A DNA stretch of 64,000 nucleotides, from positions 81,807,748-81,871,747 of the forward strand of contig NC_133935.1 in the NCBI RefSeq assembly GCF_031877795.1. The letters are read 5' to 3'. The position numbers were made by a program, and so were the translations under genes. Below the pieces are notes generated by a model, which worked only from the letters and a program-made list of their open reading frames with translations, searched no databases and had not been told where the DNA came from. Below, piece by piece: positions 1 to 12,900 of the stretch (positions are counted from its first letter, which is position 1; each line of letters begins with the position of its first letter). The DNA comes from Strix aluco (taxonomy: Eukaryota > Chordata > Aves > Strigiformes > Strigidae).

Positions 1-480
1 ACTCCGGTCCCTTGTCTCCTTCCTTGTGTGTGAGCGATTTGATTCCTCTGCTTTTCTGTCCTGCCCTCCTGTTCATGGCCTCCCCATGTGGGAAGGTAAT
101 AGAGGACACCCCACCACACTGCAAAGGGTGAAAGCACTGGCTGGCAAGGGGAGGCAGCTGGTGGGGACCCAGGCAGTTACTGGAGCTGGGAAGTGAAGTG
201 GAGCAGGGGAACACGTGCTTGAAAGCTCTTGTGTCTGCGGCCAAATCACCTTCCTCGACACAAGTTCCCGTACTCAAGGTGCTCCCCCAAGTATTTGGGA
301 CCTGGCCTCCAAGGAGAAGGGTAGAAAGTGGTGTTCTTGTGAGGTGGATGTATTATCTTTCTAACCCAAGACAAAACAAAATGTGACGTCCAAAGAAGCA
401 GATCATGGGTGTTTTTTGATCCAGTCATGCTTATTCATACTCATCTCACAATTTTTCACTTTTTAGAAAGTAGAGGTACT

Positions 481-543
481 GTTTTAGATTTTGACTTAGA
501 TTTTAGATTTTGTTTTAGATTTTGACTTTTGACTTTCTGACTT
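481..543. repeat. Imperfect TTTAGATTTTGACTT tandem repeat
   Basis: About four degenerate copies of a TTTAGATTTTGACTT-like unit of 10 to 15 bases run in a row, giving a short A/T-rich minisatellite. No function is implied. Confidence 0.75.
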
Positions 544-3500
544 AGCCTGAGAGCTACTGGAAGATGCTCAAATATGACTCCCAGCATCCCACTCACAGTG
601 AGCCACTGGGACTATTTCAGTGCTTTTGACTGTGTTGGGAACAGGAGGGGGAAGCAAACATCTGAGCTGGGTGCACCTGGCTCTTCACCTGCTTGGATTT
701 TCCTAGACCTTGGTTTGAACCAGCTGTTTTGGGGAATACATTCAGAGTGAGTCTCATGCAAGTTTTCTGGGTCAAGCCAAAATGAATGAGAAAGGTCCCC
801 AAATTGTGTTGTTCAGCCCAGTTATGCGAGCCACCAAGCCCCTCTGTAAATCTGCAAATCTTTAGATGCGTTAGGTGTTTTTGTGTGTGCAATCCATGCT
901 TTGTGTTGGTCAGCAGTTGGGAAGGATGATTCATGTGAACCAGCAGTCCTGGGCCAGGATCTGTCCTTGATGCACATGCTGCTCCTGCAGGCACTGTGGG
1001 CAGATCCAATCTTGGTTTAGACGCTGGCCCCAGTTGACCTTGAATCCAAGGAAAAGTCATTTCTTTCCACTCCTCTCTTTCTCTGCCCTGACCCACCTGT
1101 GAGATAGATACAGAAAAAGATGGAGCAAAATGTTTATTAAAATCAACAGCCACCAAAATCCAGCTGGCAGCTGGCAGACAGGACACCTGTAATGCTGCCT
1201 GTAACCAGATGAGATCTTTCAATTTGGGATGTATTTTCTCCCAGCCCATGCATTTTGATGTTTATTTTCGCAAACAGCAAGCCAAGTTGGCTCTGAGGCA
1301 GCAGTAGTTCGAATTCCTAATGGAAGCTGCAGACGGAGCCTTTTAAAGCCTGTCCTGCCTCTGCCAGAAAAATTCCCCTGGAGAAGTGTCCTTGCCCTGT
1401 TGTGCTCAGCCAGGAGCAGCCATGCAGTGCCAGGCTTGGCTTCACCATGCTCTGGAAGCACACAGCCCCTTGCAGCAGCTAATGTGAAGTGACAAAACAG
1501 AGTGGCTGGTTTCGAGGGACGGGGAGTATAAGGTTTTGGTGTGACCAATTGCAGCTGGTTGCTGCCGAAATCATTGCAGGTGCCTCTGGCAGCTGACACA
1601 GTGACTACCTCCTTTTGCTGCCCCAGTTTGCCGGCTTTTTTTGGAAGAACACTGCTGCAGCTGTTAGTCCAGTTATCTGTAAAATGAATGACAGTGGGGA
1701 AAAATATACTGAGGGAGAAGCAAGTTTCCATGACACTGTACAATGTGAAGGGGAAATAATACGGCTAGAAAGCCAGATCTGAATTTCTGCCCAAAAAACT
1801 TAAGAGCAAGCAAGCAAAAAAATATTTCCTGAGATCTGAAAGCATTTAATGGACTTGTTCTGAAGTATTTTTGCATTTCCTAGATCAGTGGGGAACCAGT
1901 AGAAGTACTAGCTACTGCAAGGGGGTATGTCAGTGCAGTGTTTTGTATTGAGACAAGATGTGGAACTAAAATGCAAGCTAGTACTTACATACTGTTATTC
2001 TCAGACTGACTCGTCTTCACCACCATGCAGGGGTAGCAGGAGAACTATTCTCATTCTTCAGATGGTAAAAGCGAGTCAGGTGTGTTAGGCTCTGTATCCC
2101 AGTTCAGTGGAGGCAATTCTCTTTGACCCAGGATTTATCCTCACTGGGATGAGAAACAGCTATCTGAACACTTTTTCTGTCTATAAACTTATTTGTCTAC
2201 ATCCTGTGCCCTTCCCCTTCCTCCTCCGTGACTTCCAGCCTTGTTGCACAGGCAATGACATACTTTGAGTAAGGAGATGTGTTCGTATGGGTGTCACATG
2301 AGCAACTGGGGTTTGGTTGTTTATTCAAACCAAGGCATGTTGGTGGTACGAAGTTTGGCTTCTTCCTTCAAGTGGATGGTGACATGTGTCCTCTTCATTA
2401 CCTCAAAATACAATGAGTTTATCACCTCTGTTTTTCTTCACTGTATACCCATTTCAGAGCACGTCCATTTGTTTGGCTTGCTTTTTGTCTTTCCAGAACC
2501 TTTAGACAGGGTCTGAACAGAATTATGTTCTCCTGGATGTTTTTGATTATATTTTTTATTGTGGAAAAAATTCAGTTAGTTGCTTAACTGAATGGTAGTC
2601 GGGGAGAGAAAGGAAGGAAAATCAAAGTGGAGGAACAGCTTGTACTGGCATTGTCTGGGCATAGGAATAGAAATTCAAATGCTATAAGTCCCCATTTTCA
2701 TTACATGGGGAAAGAAGTCCTGTTTCAGAGCCTTTGAAGTGTGAACATAGCAGCCACATCCACTTAAAATCCTCCATTTCGTTGCAGAGCAGGAAAGCTC
2801 TTTTCCACCTTAAAAGTGGGGTGTGGAAAAGAAGGGATAATGAGGAAGGGGCTTACCCACAGCATCTATGGGGTACCTCTGCCAGATGCCAGCCCAATGC
2901 TTTAAAAGAGCTCTGAGATCTCAGATGGGTGGGAAAAGTTTAATCATGGTCTATAAAAGATGTCATAAAGTGAGAAACTCTGTGTATGTGGCTTATCTGT
3001 GGGAAGGAAACAGGCAGCTTATTCTTGGTGTGTAAGTACCTCTCTTGGGGAGGTATCTGTAACTAGAGACAAATTAAAAATAACAGATGAAATGAGAGAA
3101 AATTTTAAAAAACCCCATGGAATTAGGAAATTAGGAATAATCCACCTAAATGTGTAGCCAACTGATGTGGTGAAATCTCCATTATTTACAAGGCTTGGGT
3201 CAATCTGGGAGATTGCAGTGGATCTCTTAGAAGAAGACATTCTCTTTTTGCTGCCTGCCTCTAGAGGAAGATCCGTTGCACAGGTCATGACATGGCTCTG
3301 GGAGGGACTATACAGGGTTTCAGAGAGCTCTGTCCTTGTCCACTTCTTATTCCTCCAACTGGATGGCTGTGGTGAGAGCAGTGACTTGCTCTCTCTGGAG
3401 AGGCTTTAGATCCCCCACGCTGTGGCTGAGAAGCTCCAGATAGCAGGTACCAGATAGCATCCACAGCCCACCTCCATCAGCTGGATTCAAAAAGACTACC

Positions 3501-4562
3501 TGGAGGTGAATTTTTCTACAAATCACTTGCAAGTTCCCAGGGCCCTTCAGATAGCTACAGCCATGCTGGACATGAATGCTGATGTTGAGAAAAGCCCATG
3601 GATTGGAGACGAACAGTTTTAAGAAGACCCCAGGGAAGAGTTGTTACTACAGCTGTGACTGGGTTTCTGCCCTTTTACATGTTTTAGGCTCAGACACGTT
3701 TTCTTTGAGTTCAGTGAACACATCACAATCTGTCCCTTGAAATCCTAATTAAGCCTGTGTTTTCTTAAGTCTTTATTTCAAAGGGCAGGGGAACAAATGT
3801 GATTCTTGATTCTTTTCCCAAAGGTGTGGAACTGTAGATTAAATGTGTCCTGGAAATAATATTTTATGCTCAAATCTTTCCTGCTGCATTAAAATGGCTC
3901 AAAACCACATCCAGTGACAAAACTCTCCTATATTTAACCCATGTTTAGAAACAGCTGAAATACTGGCGGGAAATGTCTTGGTGCTTCCAAGTCAGTGGCA
4001 ATCTGGAGCCGCTGGAACGCGTCCTGCTTCTTATGGACGCTTGTTGCTCCAGAAATACATTACAGATGTTGAGGATGTAAAGGAGCAGGCTCCTTCCATC
4101 ACAGCATTAGGACAGAGAAAGGCTAAAAGCAAAATCCCAGACTGGAGGCATCCCTGAGGCATTTGCCTGCCTGTTCTGTGTCTGGACTTAAGGATTGACC
4201 TCTGGTTCCTACTCATTGTCAGAAATGTCTGAAATGGGAGAAGCCTGCCGTGGTCCCTGCTAACGAAGTGGTGTTTATCACGCTCTGGTAATTACATTTG
4301 CTATGGTATTTACAGCATTTCCTATGTTTTGAAATGGAGAGATCTTGGGCTTGCCTGGGGCTAACTGTGTACTCTAACCTGCTCCTAAGCCCACATGTAT
4401 CTTTAAACATTAACATACACATTGGAAGTGTCCAGAGTCAGTTTCAACCCCACAACTATCAAGCTGGGAAAGTGTCTATTGCAGTGTTTATGTTTGTTCT
4501 CAGTATTTTTCAGGGGCAGTATCTCATCCCTTCCTCTACAGGTCCTAGGAAATTTCCTTTCC

Positions 4563-4576
4563 TTTTTTTTTTTTTT
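4563..4576. repeat. Poly-T run (T14)
   Basis: A homopolymer T run within a pyrimidine-rich stretch in the inferred CCDC3 intron. Confidence 0.85.
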
Positions 4577-4980
4577 AATATCTTGGAAAGATGCAGGCAG
4601 TTTTTACGGGCAGCAGTACAGGCAGACAATAGTCAGAAGGAGGGGACACAGGTTCTCAATCTAGCTAAATGAGGATTCAGAGCAATTTGGGACTCCCAAG
4701 AGCAGAATAGAGGTTGTTGCAGACTTGTCTTCTGTTTTCAGGGAGAGGTTCATCTCTGCGTACCCTAGGAGGTCACCATCATCAGGCAGACATTCAAATG
4801 TGGTATTCTCCTACTCAGCATCTTAGAAATGTGCTTTCAGTTAGTGTAACATGCCTTTTTCTAATAAGGGAAACCACTAAAAGAACAAAAATTAAGTTAT
4901 TTATTTTTTCCACCCTCAAGCCCAGAAAGTTCAGAGACGAGGCCAACTGGGTGTCACTGGCAGTTCTACCCCTGGGTGGG

Positions 4981-5038
4981 AATCATAGAATGGTTTGGGG
5001 TGGAAGGGACCTTTAAAGGACATCTAGTTTGACCCCCC
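4981..5038 (-). mobile_element. CR1 3'-end fragment (58 bp, antisense)
   Basis: The segment starting AATCATAGAATGGTTTGG is the reverse complement of a CR1 3' terminus, including the short terminal repeat and the GGAAGGGACC block. Only about 58 bp remain. It directly abuts the start of a plus-strand CR1 body, giving a head-to-head junction at 5038/5039. It could be an independent, severely 5'-truncated insertion or the residue of an older minus-strand element disrupted by its neighbour. Confidence 0.8.
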
Positions 5039-7308
5039 TGTGAACAGAGAAGGACTTGTGGGTGACGTGATGGTTGGAGGCCACCTTGGGCATAGTGATC
5101 ATGAAATGATAGAGTTTTCAATTCTTGGAGAAATAAAGAGGAGGGTCAGCAGAACTGCTACCTTGGGCTTCCAGAAGACAGACTTTGGCCTGTTTAGGAG
5201 CCTGGTTGACAGAGTCCCTTGGGGCAGCCCTGAGGTGCAAAGGAGTCCAGGAAGGCTGGACATTCCTCAAGAAGGAAATCTTAAAGGCACAGGAGCAGGT
5301 CATCCCCATGTGCTGAAAGATGAGCCAGCGGGGAAGAGGACCAGCCTGGCAGAACAGAGAACTTTGACTGGAACTCAGGAAAAAAAGTAGAGTTTACGAC
5401 CTTTGGAAGAAGGGGCAAGCCACTCAGGAGTACTACAAGGATGTCATGAGGTTATGTAGGGAGAAAATTAGAAGGGCCAAAACCCAGCTGTGACTTAATC
5501 TGGCTACTGCCATAAAAGACAACAAAAAATGTTTCTATAAATACATTAGCAACGAAAGGAGGACTAACAAGAACCTCCATCCTTTCCTGGATGCGTGGGG
5601 AAACATAGTGACAAAGAGTGAGGAAAAGGCTGATGTACTTAATGCCTTCTTTGTCTCAGTCTTTAATAGTAAGATCAGTTGTTCTCTGGGTACCCAGACC
5701 CTGAGCTGGAAGACAGAGAAGAGGAGCAGAATGAAGTCTCCATGGTCCACGGGGAAATAGCTAGTGACCTGCTACACCACTTAGACACACACAAGTCTAT
5801 GGGGCTGGATGGGATCTACCCAAGGGTACTGAGGGAGCTCATGGAAGTGCTCACCATGCCACTTTCAATCATTTATCAGCAGTTCTGGCTAACCAGCGAG
5901 GTCCCAGTTGACTGGAAGTTAGCAAATGTGATGTCCATCTACAAGAAGTGCTGGAAGGAGGATCTGGGGAACTACAGGCCCTTGGTGACAGGGAAGGTTA
6001 TGAAGCAGATCATCTTGAGTGCCATCATGCGCCATGTACAGCACAACCAGGTGATCAGGCCCAGTCAACATGGATTTATGAAAGACAGATCCTGCTTGAC
6101 TAAAGCGATCTCCTTCTATGATTCGCTTAGTGATTGAGGGAAAGCCTGTGGATGTTATCTACCTAGACTTCCGTAAAACTTTTGACACTGTTTCCCACAG
6201 CATCCTCCTGGAGAAACTGGCTGCTCATGGCTTGGATGGGCGTACTCTTCACGGGGTAAAAAACTGGCTGGATGGTTGGGCTCAAAGTGTGGTGGTGAAT
6301 GGAGTTAAATCCAGTTGGAGGCCAGTCACAAGTGGTGTTCCCTGTCTCAGTATTAGGGCCAGTTCTGTTTAATGTCTTTATCAACAATTTGGATGAGGAG
6401 ATTGAGTGCACCCTTGGTAAGTTGGCAGACAACACCAGGTTGGGCAGGAGTGTTGATCTGCTTGAGGGTAGGAAGGCTTTACAGAGGGATCTGGACAGGC
6501 TGGATCAATGGGCCGGAGTCAATTGTATGAGGTTCAACAAGGCTCAGTGACGGGTCCTGCACTTGGGTCACCACAACCTTATGTAATGCTACAGGCTTGA
6601 GGAAGTGTCTGGAAAGCTGCCTGGCAGAAAAGGACCAGGGAGTGTTGGTTGACAGCCAGCTGAGTATGAGCCAGCAGTGTGCCCAGGTGGCCAAGAAGGC
6701 CAATGGCATCCTGACTTGTATCAGAAATAGTGTGGCCAGCAGAACTAGGGAAGTGGTTGTCCCTTTGTACTCAGCACTGGTGAGGCCACACCTTGAATAG
6801 TGTTCAGTTTTGGGCCCCTCACTACAAGAAAGACATTGAATTATTCGAGCGTGTCCAAAGAAGGGCAACGAAGCTGGTGCAGGGTCTAGAGCACAAGTCT
6901 TATGAGGAGCGGCTGAGGGAACTGAGGTTGTTTAGCCTGGAGAAAAGGAGGCTCAGGGGAGACCTTATCACTCTCTACAACTACCTGAAAGGAGGTTGTA
7001 GCGAGGTGGGTGTTGGTCTCTTCTTCCAAGTGACAAGCGATAGGATGAGAGGAAATGGCCTCAAGTTGCACCAGGGGAGGTTTAGATTGAATATTAGGAA
7101 AAATGTCTTCACTGAAAGGATTGTCAAGCATTGGAACAGGCTGCCCAGGGAAGTGGTTGAGTCACCATCTCTGGAAGTATTTAAGAGATGTGTAGATGTG
7201 GCACTTAGGGACATGGTTTAGTGGTGGACTTGACAGTGTTAGGTTAATGGTTGGACTCAATGATCTTAAAGGTCTTTTCCAACCTAAATGATTGTATGAT
7301 TCTATGAC
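5039..7308 (+). mobile_element. CR1 LINE, 5'-truncated, ORF2 decayed
   Basis: A 2.27 kb CR1 copy enters ORF2 inside the endonuclease domain (GHSDHEMIEF, the conserved SDH motif, near 5085-5125). It continues through the linker (FYKYISNERR near 5530), reverse transcriptase (NYRPL near 5970; motif A YLDFRKTFDTVSH near 6160; motif B near 6340; motif C near 6415) and the C-terminal domain ([17 protein letters not shown] near 6750, then to LRDMV at 7221). It ends in the CR1 3' UTR with TGTATGATTCTATGA. Motif C reads LADNT where active elements have FADD, so a catalytic Asp is lost. Frame breaks occur near 6120, 6340, 6560 and 6800, and there is a small deletion after NYRPL. It is a dead copy inside the inferred CCDC3 intron. 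Its subfamily resembles that of the copy at 38651-39538. Confidence 0.95.
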
Positions 7309-7600
7309 TAACTCCTTGAAGAGCTGGAAGTTTGCTTTCCTAAAATTCAGGGTCCTCACTTGACCAATATCCGTCAGGACTATAAACTCCACCAGTGGAT
7401 GATCACTGCAGCCCAGGCTGCATCCAGTCTTGACATCACTGATTAGTTCACTTGCATCGGTGACCAACAGGCCCAGTGTCGCATCCCCTCAGCTACGGCT
7501 GTCTATTACCTAGCTTAAGAAGTTATCCCCAATACATTCTAGGAGTCTCCAGAACTCCAGCAGCCAGACTGAGACACCTACCTTATGGGAGCAATTAAAC
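7309..7600 (-). mobile_element. CR1 endonuclease fragment, antisense
   Basis: Read on the minus strand, this encodes a decayed CR1 ORF2 endonuclease segment: LEFWRLLECIGDNF, two stops, then ATLGLLVTDASELI, SLGCSDHPLVEF and LNFRKANFQLFKELV. It begins exactly where the plus-strand CR1 at 5039-7308 ends. The upstream limit near 7600 is approximate. The fragment covers the region just before and across the SDH motif, which the neighbouring plus copy has mostly lost. Confidence 0.88.
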
Positions 7601-9390
7601 TGCCTGTCACCATTTGAGATGCCATAAGGGATCTGAGACATAGGGCATAGACAAGGAACAGCAGGAAACCTGCAGTTCATCACTGAATCATCACCTCCAA
7701 CAGCAGTTGGAGCTCATGTGGGCATTTCAGGTGGCACTAGGTGTCACAGGGTGAGCAGCTGAGTCACACTTCATTTTATTTAATTATGAAAATTGCCTTT
7801 TAAGTATGAGAATTGCCAACAAAAATACTGCTTACAGAAATGCTTGAGAAAACAGAGCTATGTGATACCAGTATTGTTTCCTCTGCTTTGCAGCACTGAT
7901 GCTTTCTCCAGCCATGAATTGATACTGAAGTGACAGGTTAATGAATGTGCATCTTGTGGCACATAAAACATGATTGGGCGTCAGTGCAAATATTGAGACT
8001 GGTTCTTTCTGTGACCTGAGTTGTGCTTGCAGTGCCAGCTGCATTCAATATTCCTGACTTCTCTAAAGCAACACAGTGATTGGGAAATCCATGCCCAGCA
8101 CAATATGTGAGTTGAAAGAGCTCCTGTGTTGCACCCAGTTGTGAGGGTAGCCCTGCAAATCACTGGCTTCAGATTCTGCTTGCCTTTTGGGTGAAGACAA
8201 TATATTAATATTGCAGAAACAGAGCTCATTTGAGCTCACACTGTGGTCTGGCCTTGGCCACGTATAGACTTATTAGTGTCTAAAAGGGACTGGTGTGGTC
8301 CTGGACCATTTGTGCTATTATGCTTGACCATGACTATGGCTTTGTCACACTGTCTGCTTTTCCTGGATACAGCAGTTCTGGGCTTAGATTCAGTGGATTC
8401 TGGAAAAGTCCAGAGTTTGAAACAAGCCTGCCTGGGGTCCTCCTTCCATATTTGTTGCTGTGTGGAGCAGATGGCTTGAATTTGGCTGGAGCTTATGATG
8501 CATTTTGGAGTCTTTATCTTCTAGCTTATAAAGCCTTTTGGGTAAGATTTGTTGAATGTATGTAAGACATTGAATTTTATTTTGTGGATTTAAATCCAAT
8601 CTTCTAAATTGCTTTAAAGTAATTCCCTGTGTTTTGAAATTCCAAAACCCCTGACCCCATTTTTTCAAATGCTTGTGGTCAATTACAGACTTATTTAGGA
8701 AATGGTGCAAAATGTGTAAATGAAACTAAAAACATTTTTCAAAATAGTGTTAGGAAAAGGAAAAAAAAAGAGGACACATGTTATCAATACTCTATCAAAA
8801 GGGAACAATGCCTGTGACCATACAAAGCCTTAGACTCCAAAGCTTGCAGTAACAACTGGAATAAGATTTATAATCCAGGCAACATTATTGGAACTATCAT
8901 GTAAGACGACCTTTTTACATGGGGCTCTTTGAATGACTTCAACATTGATTTTAGGATTTTTTCTATTTGGTCTCCAAGTATGCACTCTAGATGGGACTCT
9001 GAATATATCTTTTCTGTGCATTTTATGTATAAATATTCTGGTTTGGGATTGGCATCTTGGTTGGATTTTTTAAAATAGTAGTTGAAAGGAGTTAGGGAGC
9101 TTGTCTACTTCAGTGTTGCACCCAAAATGTGAGGCAAGGCTGAATTTAGTTGCTTACAAGGCTCTAAACTGCTGCAACCAACAGCAGAGTGGACTACAGG
9201 AGTCCTTTTGACAGGTGTTTCAATATCAGAAGCCCTGAACTGATGCAAATAGTGGTCTTCTGAGGAAAAAGTGGAGAATACAAGTTGGGGCTACAAAAGA
9301 AGTGTGAGATATGTGCTGGTTTAATTTTTAAAGTTTGAAATGAAAATCAAACTATATTCAAGTGAAGCAATCCATTGAATAGCTAAATAT
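7601..9390 (+). other. Intron sequence of CCDC3, no gene seen
   Basis: A/T-rich unique sequence between two CR1 insertions. I see no exon, RNA gene or repeat worth naming here. Confidence 0.55.
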
Positions 9391-9946
9391 CACAGAATCA
9401 TCTCGGTTGGAAAAGACCTTGAAGATCATCTAGTCCAACCGTTAACCTAGCACTGGCAGTTCCCAACTACACCATATCCCTCAGCACTATGTCAATGAGA
9501 CTCTTAAACACCTCCAGGGATGGGGACTCCACCACCTCCCTGGGCAGCCCATTCCGCTGCCCAACAACCCCTTCTGGAAAGAAATACTTCCTAATGTCCA
9601 GTCTAAATCTTCCCTGGTGCAACTTGAGGCCATTACCTCTTGTCCTATCACTTATTACTTGGTTCAAGAGACTCATCCCCAGCTCTCTGCAACCTCCTTT
9701 CAGGTAGTTGTAGAGGGCAATGAGGTCTCCCCTCAGCCTCCTCTTCTCCAGACTAAACAACCCCAGTTCCCTAGCTGCTCCTCCTAAGACCTGTGCTCCA
9801 GACCCTGCACCAGCTTCATTGCCCTTCTTTGGACACTCTCCAGCACCTCAATGTCTTTCTTGTAGTGAGGGGCCCAAAACTGAACCCAGTAATTGAGGTG
9901 CAGCCTCACCAGTGCCGAGTACAGGGGTAAGATCACTTCCCTGTCC
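9391..9946 (-). mobile_element. CR1 LINE 3' fragment
   Basis: A 0.56 kb 5'-truncated CR1 on the minus strand. It encodes the ORF2 C-terminal region ([20 protein letters not shown] to LRDMV, complement 9760-9467) followed by the 3' UTR and ATTCTGTG terminus at 9391. One frame break lies just upstream, near 9770-9790. It belongs to the subfamily carrying RKYFF...EGVV, distinct from the [12 protein letters not shown] type at 5039 and 38651. Confidence 0.95.
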
Positions 9947-12900
9947 AAATATATTGTGCTTTATATTGTCTACTTAGAGGAGGTATACCAAGTACTTCCA
10001 CCTCATCCCATTTCCACTGAAACTCCAGCTGATTTTAAAGGAAAAGGAATCATGTGTTAAGAAATATAGTCCATTTTCTCCTCCTCCTGAGTTTGTGTCT
10101 GTGATTTCAGAAGTGTGTAGTCTGTGGTTTTGATGGAAAAAGTTGATGGAAAAAGGTTTGGGCTGGAGGAAAGTAAGGATGCTGTGTGGAAGAACCAGCC
10201 AAGCCAACCACAGTGTTGCTTGTCTTTGGGGGTTTGAATGGAAGATTGCCCCATGCTGGACAGAGGAGATGCACTTTTGTGGAAAACTCCATTTCTGGAA
10301 AAGGAAAAAGGCAGGAGATAGGGTTATCTCTTGTCACGATGAAGCAAGCATGGTGCCTGAAGGATACCAAGGGTCCTGGGAAGATTTGTTCTTGTCAGGA
10401 ACTAAAACACAGTAACAGTTTATATTGCCTCAAACTGTTATTTAGAATTTGTCATTCCTTACATGGCCCCATTTATGGGGAGAGCTGAACTGGGAAGTAG
10501 AAGATCAACCAGATCTAGGAAGCTTGAGCATCATCTTTCTAAATTAAAGGATGAATTAACCTAGCAGTTGCAGTAGTCTCAAGTCCTGGTTGACCTCTTG
10601 AAGGGAATAGTGAGTCAGGCAATATTTAACATGAAGTCATAGCAGTACAGTAAACAAACTTTTCAAGGACATGCAGTTAAGAAAAAATGTTATTTGTTCT
10701 AGGCATGGGTTTGCTTAGCTGGGCTGATCTTCAGGCTTTCAGCTGCAGGGTCCTCAGGTGTTGCATTGCTGGGATGGTGGATACTGCAGGGGTTAGGGGT
10801 TGTTGGATAAAGGATTTCTTAGGCAGCCTTGCTCGTACATTAATACTTACAATGTAGACACCTAGAGCAGGATTTGGTTACCTAACCATAGCATCCCTAT
10901 GCCATTTGAAATGTCCTAGGCTGGCTAAGACCTTTGTGTAGGGCTGGCAGATCCATCACAGGACTTGTGGAAAACTCTAAACCATCTGCAGTGGCAGATG
11001 GCAGGTAGGAACCTGCCCGTAAATGCACACCACCTGGAATACGCACCACCTGAAATGAGGGTAGAAATCTCCACTTGGGAACTGGATTGTCTCCTTAGAG
11101 TCAGTGTGTAACCTAGAGCTGGATCTCAACCTGGAGGACATGAAGTGGAACAAAGGTCTATAAAAAAGCTATATTCTTCCTGCTCATCTCAAAAAGGTTT
11201 TGAATGGACTTGGCTTGAAGAATCAAAGTAATCATGCTGAAAAAATCACAGTACTCTTGAAGAGTTTTGGTTTTGTATGGGTTTAAGTGTTGTTCTAGTG
11301 AAGAGGAACTTGCATCTGGAGTGCCAACGAGGTGGAGAAAGCACGTTTTTTACTTGGTGTGGCATCATGCCCATTAAGTGATGACCTCAACCTTCAGAAA
11401 CTTCAAAAAGTGAAATCCAAATTGAATTGGAGGCACTGCATAAGGGAACTTTCAGAGGAACCACCGAGACAGTGCCCAGAATTTACGGGATGTTTCAGCA
11501 TCTCTTTTCTTCTGATGAGGGCCACAAAGGAAAGCTGCAATACCAAATCAAGGGGCTGGAGTCCTGTGTAGGCACTTGCTTGTGGGGCTCCATGTTCAGC
11601 AGTGGAGCAGGTTCCCCCATGCCCTCAACCAGGCATCTCTTCTCAGTGCTTTTCTGGAGGGGCTTCTTTGTGTGCCAGCAATAACGAGATCCAGAGAAGA
11701 CCAGCCTCATCCACGAAAGGTCACCTTTTATCAGTACTCCTCCCCAGCACAGTACCAGCCTTCAGAAATTCCCAGTTCAGGTAAATATTTAACCACTGTT
11801 AACCTGGGCTGAGTGACATGAAGAGGTGAAGTGTCTTTCCCCAAGAGATGCCAGAAAAACCTGATGAGCAGTATAATGGCTGAGAGTTCAGGGCTGGCAA
11901 ATCAGCAGAGGTTCATCAACAACAGAGATCTCACCCCACCTCTGGTCCTGGAGTTTCTCCTCTCTTGTGTTGGAAACCAGATCAACTGCTTGGGAGGCCA
12001 TGCTCTTGTCTGACATGGGAACAGTGATATAGTTTACTGATAAAAGAAAAAAATACTGCTGTAGGTGAGCCAGAGGGGCTTTTGATAGCTGTTTCTTCAT
12101 GGCCACTCCTCCTTCATCTGCCTAATTTCCAGGGGGAACCAAGGAGGTCCTTTTGGAGATGAAAGTCTCAATTCAGAACCTCATTTATGTCAGTTTTGAT
12201 TTTCTGGGATGACATGTTCAGATATAGTTGCAAGCAGTAAACTGGTGTGCCATTATAGCAAATCAAGGTGACTCATGTTCCCTAGTGTCTCACACACAAA
12301 TTTTTAGAGTTGGAAATACAACAGAAGATACCAATTTTCTTAAAATAATTCTCAAAAGCCTCTGTCAAGGTGAAATGTGTGCGAGTTTCACCAGTTAATA
12401 TCCTTGATCCAAGCAAAGCCAGCTTCTAAGCGGTCCACGAGATGAGTTTGTTAGGAAGGCAAAGGGATGAGTTTTGCTCTGGTGCTAATGAAGGGTGACT
12501 TTAGTGACCTGTGGGAGATTTTCACAGGCCATATCAGGTCATGCAAGTGGTTGCCCCCACCACATCTCCCAGGAGGTGGGAGCTCACTTCCAGCACCTGT
12601 CCCAGCCTTGTCTTCTAAAATTGATAATAGACTATTTCCCATTGATGGCAAAGAAGAAGGAAGCAAAGAAGAAGGACACGAAGTCTGTGGATCAAGAAGA
12701 GCAAGCATGATGTTAAAATCAGGTTTCCTACATCTGGCAACCGTACCTGGTCCATGGTGACCCAGGGGAGTACCAGGCAAAGTTGAACTTCAGAGCTGAA
12801 ACGGTTCTTGCCACCTGCTTGGCTGTGAAAGAGCTGAAATGAACCAGTTGCAGTAGGTTTTTTTCACATACAGTAAAAGACTGCCAGCATTTGCCCCTGC

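Larger units (their letters stand above)
1..4980 (+). other. Intron sequence of CCDC3, no gene seen
   Basis: No exon, RNA gene or recent mobile element is recognisable here. Open frames, including one of 210 codons on the minus strand (617-1249), have no family resemblance and no splice or codon support. An imperfect TTTAGATTTTGACTT repeat lies at 481-543 and a T14 run at 4563-4576. Intron status is inferred from the CCDC3 exon downstream on the plus strand. Confidence 0.6.

Noticed and set aside
617..1249. The longest open frame in the window (210 codons, minus strand)
   Set aside because: The composition looks random, with no domain, no splice context and no family resemblance. A frame of this length is expected by chance in 64 kb.
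12495..12830. Lysine-rich segment MAKKKEAKKKDTKSVDQEEQ as a small gene or processed pseudogene
   Set aside because: The GAAGAAG-type repeat explains the lysines. There is no poly-A, no target duplication and no recognised parent gene.
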